Below, piece by piece: positions 27,595 to 35,361 of a stretch of DNA of 64,000 nucleotides. Source of the stretch: Myxococcales bacterium. Lineage in GTDB: Bacteria; Myxococcota_A; Polyangia; Polyangiales; Polyangiaceae. The notes beneath the pieces are model-generated. The model was not told where the DNA came from. It did no database searches and was given only the letters and a program-made list of their open reading frames with translations. Within the stretch, counting starts at the first letter, position 1. Each line of letters begins with the position of its first letter. The position numbers were made by a program, and so were the translations under genes. The stretch is from contig JANXLV010000064.1 in assembly GCA_025355005.1 (NCBI GenBank), positions 1 to 64,000 on the forward strand, read 5' to 3'.

Positions 27595-29847
27595 TCACTC
27601 ATGAATGCAGCGAAGACCCATCTTCCCGTACTTGTCGAGGATGTTGTATGCGCCGTTGCCCGTCGTGCTGTGCGCGGTGCCGTGCACCTCCCACGAGCCG
27701 CTGCCGCTCCATGACACCTTGCTACCGGCGAACGCCGGCACCTTCGTGGGGAACGGCACGTCGGTGTAGTTGGAGAGGTTGGAGCTGACCTCGAACAGCG
27801 TGCCCACGATGTCCGCGGCGCCGCTGGGCGCGCGTCCGAGCGTGCGACCCGGAGGCGAGATGAAGACCGCAAAGTCGGAGGTCTTCAACGTGGGCCACTC
27901 GTAGTTGTACTGGTAGTCGGCGAACTCGATCGTGTGGGTCGCGTTCGGGATCGTCCACGCCGCGCAGCCCGTCATGTTGATGTAGCCCTGCGTGTTCAGC
28001 AGGAGATCGGTCGCGGTGGGGAACCGGCACGCTGTGTACGTGGCGACCGGCGTACAGGTCAGGCCAGCGCCGCACTTGCCGCCGGGGTTTCCGCTGCCGT
28101 CTGCGCACTGCGGTGCTCCGACACCAGCGGTGGGGCATGCCACGGGATTGGCCGACGGAAGGTCCGTCTTCGGGAGCAGCGTCGCGCCGGACGTGCCCTG
28201 GCTGTTCATGAGGCCCACGTTGGTCCACGGCATCGTCGACGCGGTCCACGCCGCGTACCACTCCTGCGTGGTCTCGAGGCGGCCGCCGTCCCAGATGCAG
28301 AAGGCCTGCGCGACCAGGTAGTCGACGCACTGCAGCGGCTTCTGATCGTAGATCGTCTGATCGAAGTCGGGAGTCTGGTTGTAGTAGTCGGGGCTGCCCT
28401 CGTAATACGTATGGGTGCCGGGCGCGCCGTAGTTGCAGCCCTGCAGCGTCTGCGAGTTCGCCTTGAAGATTGTCGGTCCGACGTGCTGGCGCGCAGCCGT
28501 GTACATGGGCGCGTACGTCGTGTTGGGCTTGCAGACCAGGTTGGTGGTGTCCCAGCCGCCCTGATCGCAGTCCGCGGGCTCGTTGCCGTCACCATTGGTG
28601 CTGGTGGGCAGGTATTGATCCCACATCGGCGGGAGCACGGTGGTGCCGACGGGGTTCGAGACGGCGGTCACCGGAAGGACGGGCACCTGCCCTGCGGCGC
28701 GCGCAGTCTGGATGAACCCGCGGACGTCGCCATTCACGCTCTCGAGGAACGCGCGCATGCGTCCGGCCGTCACCTTGTACTTGTCCATGTGCACCGTGCG
28801 CGTGACGGCGGGTGTTCCCTCCGTGACGGTCACGTCGACCGTGGAGCAGCAGCTCTCCCACTGCGCCGGGCCGATGCCGCCTGGGCCGCCAAGGCCGCAG
28901 GTGTCCACGCCGTAGTGGCCGCCGGTGGAGTTGCCCGTGCAGCTGCGGTGGATGGCGCAGTGCTTCGTGAAGTCGCAGCCGTCGCTCGTGCAGTCGGTGT
29001 CCGCCTTGCACGCCTTCGTTGGTGCGCAGCCGTACAGCGCGGGATCGCCGCTGCCGCCGCAGTCCACATCCGTCTCGGTTCCGTTCTGCACACCGTCGGT
29101 GAAGGTCGGCGGCTGACAAGCGAGACCGGCGCCCAGGTCGGCGCAGACCCCGTCGATGCAGTCCCCGGCCACCTGGCAACCAAGGTTGTCGGCGCAGCGC
29201 GGGCAGGCGAGGCCGCCGCAGTCGATCGCGGTCTCGCTGCCGTTCTGGATCCCGTCGTTGCAGACAGGCGTGATGCATTTTCCGCCAACGCACACGTCGC
29301 TCGCGCAGTCACCGCGTGCGACGCACTTCTTGCCATCGACGCACATGGGGTTGCCCATGCCGCCGCAGTCCACGTCGGTCTCGGTGCCGTTCTGCACGCC
29401 ATCCATCGAGGTGGGCGCCTGGCACAGAAGACCGGTGCCCTTGTCCGCGCAGACCTTGCTGGTGCAGTCCACGCCGGTCTTGCACTTCTTCAGCACGTCG
29501 CAGGCGGGGCAGGTGCCGCCGCAGTCGAGGTCCGTCTCCGTCTGGTTCACGACGCCGTCGCTGCAGGTCGACGCAGCGCACGTCTTGTTCGGATTGCAGA
29601 CCTTGGAGGGACAGTCCGCGCCCGTCTTGCACGCGATCGGACCGGCATCAGAGCCGGAGTCCTTGCCGCCCGCATCCTTGGCGACGATGCCCCCGTCAGC
29701 CTGAGGTCCCACGGAGCCATCGCCCGTGCCGTCGCCCGCGTCTTCGAGGCCGTTGTCCGGTGACGTCGTGCCGTTGCCGCACGCAACTGTCACCGCGACT
29801 CCGACGATCACGATGCCGGTGAGCAACCAGCGTCCAGACGTTCGCAT
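27595..29847 (-). CDS. Large Cys-rich and SUMF1-like lipoprotein
   Basis: 750 residues. Lipobox AVTVAC; Asp/Gly spacer; then four or five repeats built on DGVQNGTETDVDCGG with flanking C-x-x-C pairs (about residues 75-300); then a SUMF1/FGE-like C-terminal domain (MDKYKVTAGRMRAFLE, CVDYLVAQAFCIWDGGRLETTQEW, ending MGLRC). The DGxQNGxETDxDCGG repeat is a known surface-protein module of bacteria and looks disulfide or metal stabilised. The ATG at 29847 has a GGAGG nine bases upstream; the ATG at 29862 would contain that site. It is the third SUMF1-like lipoprotein in this window. Confidence 0.87.
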   Translation of the reverse strand: MRTSGRWLLTGIVIVGVAVTVACGNGTTSPDNGLEDAGDGTGDGSVGPQADGGIVAKDAGGKDSGSDAGPIACKTGADCPSKVCNPNKTCAASTCSDGVVNQTETDLDCGGTCPACDVLKKCKTGVDCTSKVCADKGTGLLCQAPTSMDGVQNGTETDVDCGGMGNPMCVDGKKCVARGDCASDVCVGGKCITPVCNDGIQNGSETAIDCGGLACPRCADNLGCQVAGDCIDGVCADLGAGLACQPPTFTDGVQNGTETDVDCGGSGDPALYGCAPTKACKADTDCTSDGCDFTKHCAIHRSCTGNSTGGHYGVDTCGLGGPGGIGPAQWESCCSTVDVTVTEGTPAVTRTVHMDKYKVTAGRMRAFLESVNGDVRGFIQTARAAGQVPVLPVTAVSNPVGTTVLPPMWDQYLPTSTNGDGNEPADCDQGGWDTTNLVCKPNTTYAPMYTAARQHVGPTIFKANSQTLQGCNYGAPGTHTYYEGSPDYYNQTPDFDQTIYDQKPLQCVDYLVAQAFCIWDGGRLETTQEWYAAWTASTMPWTNVGLMNSQGTSGATLLPKTDLPSANPVACPTAGVGAPQCADGSGNPGGKCGAGLTCTPVATYTACRFPTATDLLLNTQGYINMTGCAAWTIPNATHTIEFADYQYNYEWPTLKTSDFAVFISPPGRTLGRAPSGAADIVGTLFEVSSNLSNYTDVPFPTKVPAFAGSKVSWSGSGSWEVHGTAHSTTGNGAYNILDKYGKMGLRCIHE

Positions 29848-29949
29848 GCGAGAAGCCTCCAACCTTCAACAGTACACGCCGTTCCGGCATGACGCTGCGC
29901 TATTCGGCAATGGTAGAGGTACGGCAGTGTCGCCACAGCAGGCGCGCCT

Positions 29950-30015
29950 CACTCACCTCGCACTGGCTTCCCACTCAACTCGCACTCACTTCCCACTCAC
30001 CCCGCACTCACTTCC
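29950..30015. repeat. Three 22-base tandem repeats
   Basis: Three adjacent copies of a cactca-ctcgcactcacttcc type unit at 29950-29971, 29972-29993 and 29994-30015, with two to four differences. They occupy the gap between the His-rich membrane protein gene and the large lipoprotein gene, in the upstream region of the latter. Confidence 0.85.
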
Positions 30016-30031
30016 TCATTGCCGCGGGAGT

Positions 30032-31108
30032 TCATGTCGTTTGAGGGAGCGCGGCGGGTGCTGGGGCTTTCGGTCGCTTCCAGATCCGCCCGTCCACCCA
30101 GAAGTGGTGCACGTTCAGCGCGGCTGGCACCAGGATGAACGCGCCGTTCTCGTCCAGCGGGGTCACGTGCGGCAGCGCGCGCGCCACGCCTTCGAAGAGG
30201 AGAAGCCCCACGCCCACGAGTCCCATGAACCAGAACACCGGGCGCACCTCGGTCTTCGCGCGCTCGCGCCAGCCGCATACGGCCAGGTACTGGGTGCAAT
30301 GAAAGAACGGGATCGCGAACGGAAGCCAGATCGCAAGATCTCCTGTCCACGGGGCGGTTGCGCCGGGTAGCCGCAGGCGCGGCACGATGAACCACGCCAC
30401 GTTGGTCCCGAAGAGCACCCACACCATCGGATCCAGGCCGCGGCCACGCTGGCGTCGCGACAGGTAGTCGCTGGCGCCGAACGAGCCGATCGCAACGACG
30501 CCAACGCAGAGCGCGACCGGATATCCAACGCCGGGGAGGATCTCGAGCGGAATGGAGCGGGCGTCATCCGCCACCTGGAACGCCTGACTGTCGTCCACGA
30601 TGACCAGCATCAGAAAGACGCCCACGAGAAGGAATGCGAGCTGCGCGAGCGAGCGAGACGTACCCGTGAGCGGCGCGCCGCGGCGATGCGCATACATCGA
30701 GGCCACGCCAAAGTGCTGCGCGGCGTAGTGATGCGCGGACCAGCACAGGTAGAGCGTCACCAGGGGCCGCAGCACGAGATCCGGCCGCACCGCGCCGAAC
30801 AACACGACGCCGATCATCACCAGCGATGCAAGGATGAGCGCGGTGAAGACCTGTGGCTTCTCACGGCGCTCCTTCACCACCAGCGAGTACGTCGCGGCGT
30901 AGTGCGGATAGTTGCACAATACACCCAGATGGAGGAACGCGATCACGATCAGCCCGGCGGACGGGCGGAACGCCGCGGTCGCCAGACCGGCGAGCACGGC
31001 AAAGCCTACGGACCCGACGCCTGCGATGAGAAGGAGGTCCACGGCCGGGCTCCAGATCCATCGGGTCGGTTGCTTCGGCAGCGCATGCCAGCGGATCGGC
31101 TCACCCAC
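30032..31108 (-). CDS. Multi-pass membrane protein with conserved His clusters
   Basis: 358 residues, with about eight predicted membrane helices. His clusters sit at or near helix ends: CNYPHYAATY, SAHHYAAQHFGVASMYAHRR, FHCTQYLAV and NVHHFWVDGRIWKR. Such spacing suggests a di-metal or haem-binding membrane enzyme, and the closing VHHFWVDGRIWK is a recognisable conserved block, though I cannot attach an activity. Possible relatives are membrane-bound carotenoid or fatty-acid-modifying enzymes; this is a guess. Confidence 0.8.
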   Translation of the reverse strand: MGEPIRWHALPKQPTRWIWSPAVDLLLIAGVGSVGFAVLAGLATAAFRPSAGLIVIAFLHLGVLCNYPHYAATYSLVVKERREKPQVFTALILASLVMIGVVLFGAVRPDLVLRPLVTLYLCWSAHHYAAQHFGVASMYAHRRGAPLTGTSRSLAQLAFLLVGVFLMLVIVDDSQAFQVADDARSIPLEILPGVGYPVALCVGVVAIGSFGASDYLSRRQRGRGLDPMVWVLFGTNVAWFIVPRLRLPGATAPWTGDLAIWLPFAIPFFHCTQYLAVCGWRERAKTEVRPVFWFMGLVGVGLLLFEGVARALPHVTPLDENGAFILVPAALNVHHFWVDGRIWKRPKAPAPAALPQTT

Positions 31109-31147
31109 CCTCCGAATCGTAGCCCAGGAGCGGCGCGCTGATCTACC

Positions 31148-32293
31148 TCACGCGTCTTTGCTCGGCACGACCAGGTATTTCTCGCCCGTGGCCCGCCTTC
31201 CGTAGCTGTTCATGGCTTCCATCGACAGGGTCTCGGCCAGGGAGCCCTCTCCCGAGTACGCGCTTGCGAAGATGGTCTTGAGCTCGCGGGCGATGCGCTC
31301 CTGGAGCTTCATGGTCGCGGCGGGTCCGATCTTCTGGGTGAAGGGAGACACGAGCCAACCGCCGACTCCCCAGGCCAGACCGAAGCTGCGCGAGAGCTCC
31401 GTCGGGCCCATGTCGAGGGCGCCATAGATGTAGACCTGCTTGTGTGTGCTCGAGCCGTAGCGGCTGTAGCCCTTGGCCGTCTTGTTGATCGCGGCCTCCA
31501 TGCACGTCAGGATCTGCCCGGCGATCTTGCCACCGCCGATCGCATCGAATGCAAGCGTGGCGCCGGTGATGGCGAGGGCCTCCGTGAGCTCCTCCATGAA
31601 CGAAGGCGAAGATGAATTGCAGATGTGCGCCGCGCCGAGCGTCCTGAGCGCAGCGGCCTGCTCCTCTTTTCGCACGATGTTCACGAGCGGAACCTTGTCG
31701 GCGATGCAGAGCCGATTCAACATCAGCCCGAGATTGGACGCGGCCGCCGTGTGCACGAGCGCCTTGTGACCTTCTAGCTTCATGGTCTCGACCATGCCGA
31801 GCGCGGTGAGCGGATTGACGAAGCACGACGCGCCGTCCTTCGCCGTGGTTCCCTCGAGGAGCACCAGGCATTGCTGGACCTTCACGGTGCGATACTGCGA
31901 GAACATGGCGCCGCCCAGGACCGCCACGGTCTTGCCCATGAGCGCGCTCGCCGCGTCGGAAGCGCCCGCGCGGACCACCACACCAGCGCCCTCGTTCCCG
32001 ACAGGCATCGACACATCGATGCGCGCGGACATCGCCCGCATCGCCTTCTCGGGGACCGTCGCGGTGACGACGGTGTCTGCGCCCGCGCCGGTCACCTTCG
32101 CCGTGCTCATGTCCGCGGCGCCGAAGAGCAGCCCGAGATCCGACGGATTGATCGGCGCTGCATCCACGCGAACGACCACTTCATCGGCCGCCGGCTCCGG
32201 AGTGGGGACGCGGAGAAGCGAGATCTCCAGCACCCCGTCCTTCTTCACGAGCGAACGCAGCTGAAGACCCGAGTCCGAACCATCCGTCGCCAT
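31148..32293 (-). CDS. Zinc-independent MDR-family NAD(P)H-quinone oxidoreductase-like protein
   Basis: 381 residues. GroES-like N-terminal domain (VVVRVDAAPINPSDLGLLFG) and a Rossmann C-terminal domain with a degenerate nucleotide loop (HTAAASNLGLMLNRL) and FDAIGGGKIAGQIL. The Cys/His ligands of zinc alcohol dehydrogenases are absent, as in quinone oxidoreductase-type MDR proteins. The ATG has AGGAG seven bases upstream. Substrate unknown. Confidence 0.88.
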   Translation of the reverse strand: MATDGSDSGLQLRSLVKKDGVLEISLLRVPTPEPAADEVVVRVDAAPINPSDLGLLFGAADMSTAKVTGAGADTVVTATVPEKAMRAMSARIDVSMPVGNEGAGVVVRAGASDAASALMGKTVAVLGGAMFSQYRTVKVQQCLVLLEGTTAKDGASCFVNPLTALGMVETMKLEGHKALVHTAAASNLGLMLNRLCIADKVPLVNIVRKEEQAAALRTLGAAHICNSSSPSFMEELTEALAITGATLAFDAIGGGKIAGQILTCMEAAINKTAKGYSRYGSSTHKQVYIYGALDMGPTELSRSFGLAWGVGGWLVSPFTQKIGPAATMKLQERIARELKTIFASAYSGEGSLAETLSMEAMNSYGRRATGEKYLVVPSKDA

Positions 32294-32423
32294 GAGCTCT
32301 CCTCCGTTCCGTCCCGCAGGCTACAGCAACCCGGCCCGCTGTACGTGCCCGACGCTGCAGCCGTGACGGCCCTCAAGCATTCGCGCGCGGGCCGATCGGG
32401 TCGGGGCGGCACATGATGAGGCG

Positions 32424-32744
32424 CTACTTGCCGCGCCGCTTCGCCTCCGCGGGCATGTTCGGATGACGGTGCAACAGGTTGCGGAGCTGTGAGTCGCGTT
32501 GAACGAGCGGTTGCCGAGACACGTGCGCAAGGAGCATCGACGGCGTGTCGCTGATCGCCAGACCCTTGTCCTCCAGGAAGGCGAGGATGTTGTCGATCCG
32601 CTCGCCGGGCAGTCCGGTGAGGCTCATGAGCTCGTCCCTGCCGAGCGGCTCGTCGAGTCGGGAGAGCACGAACCCTTCCTCGGCGCTCAACGCAAGGTCG
32701 GAGAGTGCAATCACCGCGTTCGGATTTCGCGACCACCGGGACAC
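32424..32744 (-). CDS. Small helical, winged-helix-like protein
   Basis: 106 residues from a GTG. The core, ALSAEEGFVLSRLDEPLGRD followed by ELMSLTGLPGERIDNILAFLEDKGL, has the helix-turn-helix/wing pattern of a small winged-helix domain, and similar segments occur attached to DnaJ or FHA domains in myxobacteria. The frame stays open to an ATG at 32843, but that would overlap the start of the divergent phosphatase; the GTG at 32744 is used here. A role in signalling with the neighbouring phosphatase is possible. Confidence 0.55.
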   Translation of the reverse strand: MSRWSRNPNAVIALSDLALSAEEGFVLSRLDEPLGRDELMSLTGLPGERIDNILAFLEDKGLAISDTPSMLLAHVSRQPLVQRDSQLRNLLHRHPNMPAEAKRRGK

Positions 32745-32841
32745 CGCACAAAGGTAGCACGCCCGCGCGCTTGCCGCGGCTCGTACCAAGGACCTTTGCG
32801 GGCGGGGAATCGTTTCCTCAGGTAGAGTGAGGACGCTCGAC

Positions 32842-34503
32842 ATGGCGATGTTCAGCTCGGATCCGGCGGTGGCGAAGAAGCAGATGCTTGCGATCGTCTT
32901 CTTGCTGACCGCATTCGGTCACACGGACGGCAAGTTCGCGCTCTCCGAGAAGCGCTTCGTCCAGGAGAAGATCGCGAAGCTGGTCGAAGAGCGAATGCTC
33001 GAGGCCATGCCCGACCCCCTCGCGCGGCATGTGGCGACGGAGCGCGTGACGCTCCAGTTCCAGCGCGTGGCCGCGGCGATCGATCGCGAGATCGCCGCGC
33101 TCTTCACGGAGTCGGTCGCGGAGGGCGAGAGCACGGAGCAGTTCGTCCACGCCAGGCTGGCGCTGCGTTGCTACGAGCTGCTTCGTCCGTTCGACGAAGA
33201 GCAGCGCGCGACGGTCTTCGAGACCGTCAACGAGCTCATCCTCGCCGACGGCGTCGCGCACCCCGAAGAAGAGAAGCTGCGCGAGAACATCCTGCGGCTG
33301 CTCGCGGCGCCGGTCGAGCTCGCGAAGATCGACGTCCAGGAGACGGTCGTCGCGCGGCAGATAGAGCTCGACCCGCCGGAGGTGCTCGTGGCGAAGACGG
33401 CCGACCACCCGTTCTTCACGAGGCAAGAGCGATCATACCCGCGCGACCAGACCGGCTTCGTCAAGGACGCCAGCGAAGACGTCGCGCTGGTCCACAAGGT
33501 CCTCCGCACGCTCGAGGAACAACGCAAGGTCGGCGCGGGCAAGCTCACGGGCGCTGCGACCTTCGCTGACTTCGCCGGCAAGGCCCCCTTCCTGGATGGA
33601 CACGTCCACGTTCTTCCGCCCGATCCGCGTACGCAGTACGAGCTGATCGTCCTCGGCGATCTGCATGGCTGCTACTCGTGCCTCAAGGGCGCCTTGATGC
33701 AGACGGACTTCCTCAAGAAGGTGCAGGCACACGCCGACGATCCGGAGAACACGCCGGACACGCGGCTCGTGCTGCTCGGCGACTACATCGATCGCGGCCG
33801 TTTCAGCTTCGACGGCGTGCTGCGAATGGCGATGCAGCTGTTCGTGACCGTGCCGGACTCCGTGTACTTCTTGCGCGGCAACCACGAGTACTACCTGGAA
33901 CATCAGGGGCGCATCCTCGCCCCCGTCCGCCCCGCGGAGGGCATGATGGGGCTGCAAGGCGTGGCGAGCGACGCGTACTTCAAGGAGTACATGCAGCTCT
34001 TCGAGGCGCTGCCGACGTCGCTCGCGTTCGACCGATTCTTCTTCGTGCACGGCGGCCTCCCGCGAGACGCGGAGCTCGCGGAGAAGTGGAAGGACCTCTC
34101 GACGCTCAACGATCCCGACCTGCGCTTCCAGATGATGTGGAGCGATCCCAGCGACACGGAGGTCGTCCCGGACGAGCTGCAGAAGGCCGCCGCGCGCTTC
34201 AGCTACGGCTCGCATCAGTTCCGAAGCTTCCTCGCGCGCATCGGGTGCTCCGTGATGATCCGCGGCCACGAGCGCATCATCGAGGGCTTCCGCACCACGT
34301 ACGACTTCCCCGACGCAAAGCTCTTCACCTTGTTCTCGGCAGGAGGCGCGACGAGCCTCGATCTCCCCGAGACCAGCAACTACCGCGAGGTGACGCCCAT
34401 GGGGCTCACCATTCGCTGGCAGAGCGGCAAGAGCCGCATCACACCGTTCGCGATCGACTGGGCACGCTACAACGACCCCGCACGCAACCGCTTCCTCACG
34501 TAA
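32842..34503 (+). CDS. PPP-family protein phosphatase with N-terminal TerB-like region
   Basis: 553 residues. Residues 15-180 are two TerB-like helical repeats (AFGHTDGKFALSEKRFVQEK; LILADGVAHPEEEKLRENIL), each with an acidic loop. Residues 265-550 are a metallophosphoesterase of the Ser/Thr phosphatase type with every metal motif present: GDLHG (D273, H275), GDYIDRG (D314), RGNHE (N347, H348), VHGG (H403) and GHE (H476). It can plausibly reverse the action of the Ser/Thr kinases in this window. TerB-like parts bind metals and occur in stress proteins; this pairing with a PPP phosphatase is unusual. Start at the ATG at 32842, with GAGG upstream. Confidence 0.9.
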   Translation: MAMFSSDPAVAKKQMLAIVFLLTAFGHTDGKFALSEKRFVQEKIAKLVEERMLEAMPDPLARHVATERVTLQFQRVAAAIDREIAALFTESVAEGESTEQFVHARLALRCYELLRPFDEEQRATVFETVNELILADGVAHPEEEKLRENILRLLAAPVELAKIDVQETVVARQIELDPPEVLVAKTADHPFFTRQERSYPRDQTGFVKDASEDVALVHKVLRTLEEQRKVGAGKLTGAATFADFAGKAPFLDGHVHVLPPDPRTQYELIVLGDLHGCYSCLKGALMQTDFLKKVQAHADDPENTPDTRLVLLGDYIDRGRFSFDGVLRMAMQLFVTVPDSVYFLRGNHEYYLEHQGRILAPVRPAEGMMGLQGVASDAYFKEYMQLFEALPTSLAFDRFFFVHGGLPRDAELAEKWKDLSTLNDPDLRFQMMWSDPSDTEVVPDELQKAAARFSYGSHQFRSFLARIGCSVMIRGHERIIEGFRTTYDFPDAKLFTLFSAGGATSLDLPETSNYREVTPMGLTIRWQSGKSRITPFAIDWARYNDPARNRFLT

Positions 34504-34520
34504 GAGAGCGCGCCTGATGC

Positions 34521-35309
34521 TCAGGGAACGTTCGGCCCACCTGGTGTTGGTGTGGTGGTGAACTTGAAGTCGGCGGTGGCGTTGTTCGCGTCCGCGCCGT
34601 TTGGCAGCCGTGACAGCGAGCCGGCGGCGCTATTGGAGTCGACCGCTGCCGTGGCCGTTCCCTCCACGAAGTTGCGAGGCGTCATGACACCGGTGACGTC
34701 CGCTGCCGTGACAGCGCCGCCGTAAGAGAGCGCGTCGAGCAGGTTCCCCGTGGCCTTGTCGAGCAAGCCCACAGCGGCAGTGCCGTTTCGCAGCGCGTTG
34801 GTCGAGGTCGGCAAGGCAATCCGAGCAACGCCCGCATCGGGGCCCGACACGTTGGGGCTCGCGACGAGCAGGTACTTGCCCGGAGCGAGCGGGCCCTTCA
34901 GATCCACGCGTCCGTACTCGGAGGTGGTGGAGACGAGCACCAGCGCCACGTTGCTGAGGTCCAGCGTCAACGCGGTCGGGTTATAAATCTCGACGAATTC
35001 CGCGGCGTCCGTACCGACCTGATCGTAGTCCACCTCGTTGATCACGAGGCCGACCGAGGTGCCGCCTTCGAGGAGCGTCACGGCGCCGTCGACAACCGTC
35101 TCACCCGGTCCGCCGGGCCCCACGACCAGCCCCGCGTCGCCCTGCCCGTAGGTGGAAACCGGGTCGATCGAGCCAACATCCGGTCGGGTGGAGCCCCCGT
35201 CGTCCGCGTCGCCCGTGGTCTCGGAGCCGCCAGCGCACCCGCCAAAACCCGCAAGGGTCATGAGCAGCGCCAGACCGAGGGCCCCCGCGTTTTCCCGAAT
35301 CCGTCTCAT
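34521..35309 (-). CDS. Lamin-tail-domain lipoprotein
   Basis: 262 residues: lipobox LAGFGGC, Gly/Asp spacer, then a lamin tail domain (LTD; VGLVINEVDYDQVGTDAAEF, VEIYNPTALTLDLSNVALV, YLLVASPNV, LLDALSYGG). Such bacterial LTDs occur on secreted proteins and are thought to be binding modules. Convergent with the phosphatase and only 52 bases from the divergent metzincin start. Confidence 0.87.
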   Translation of the reverse strand: MRRIRENAGALGLALLMTLAGFGGCAGGSETTGDADDGGSTRPDVGSIDPVSTYGQGDAGLVVGPGGPGETVVDGAVTLLEGGTSVGLVINEVDYDQVGTDAAEFVEIYNPTALTLDLSNVALVLVSTTSEYGRVDLKGPLAPGKYLLVASPNVSGPDAGVARIALPTSTNALRNGTAAVGLLDKATGNLLDALSYGGAVTAADVTGVMTPRNFVEGTATAAVDSNSAAGSLSRLPNGADANNATADFKFTTTPTPGGPNVP

Positions 35310-35361
35310 CAGCAGGCCGAGCTTAGCTCGATGCGCGGCCGCGTGCTACAGCCGGGCGCCG

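Noticed and set aside
32745-32843. Upstream extension of the small winged-helix-like protein to an ATG at 32843
   Set aside because: It would overlap the start codon of the divergent phosphatase, and the extra residues match no domain.
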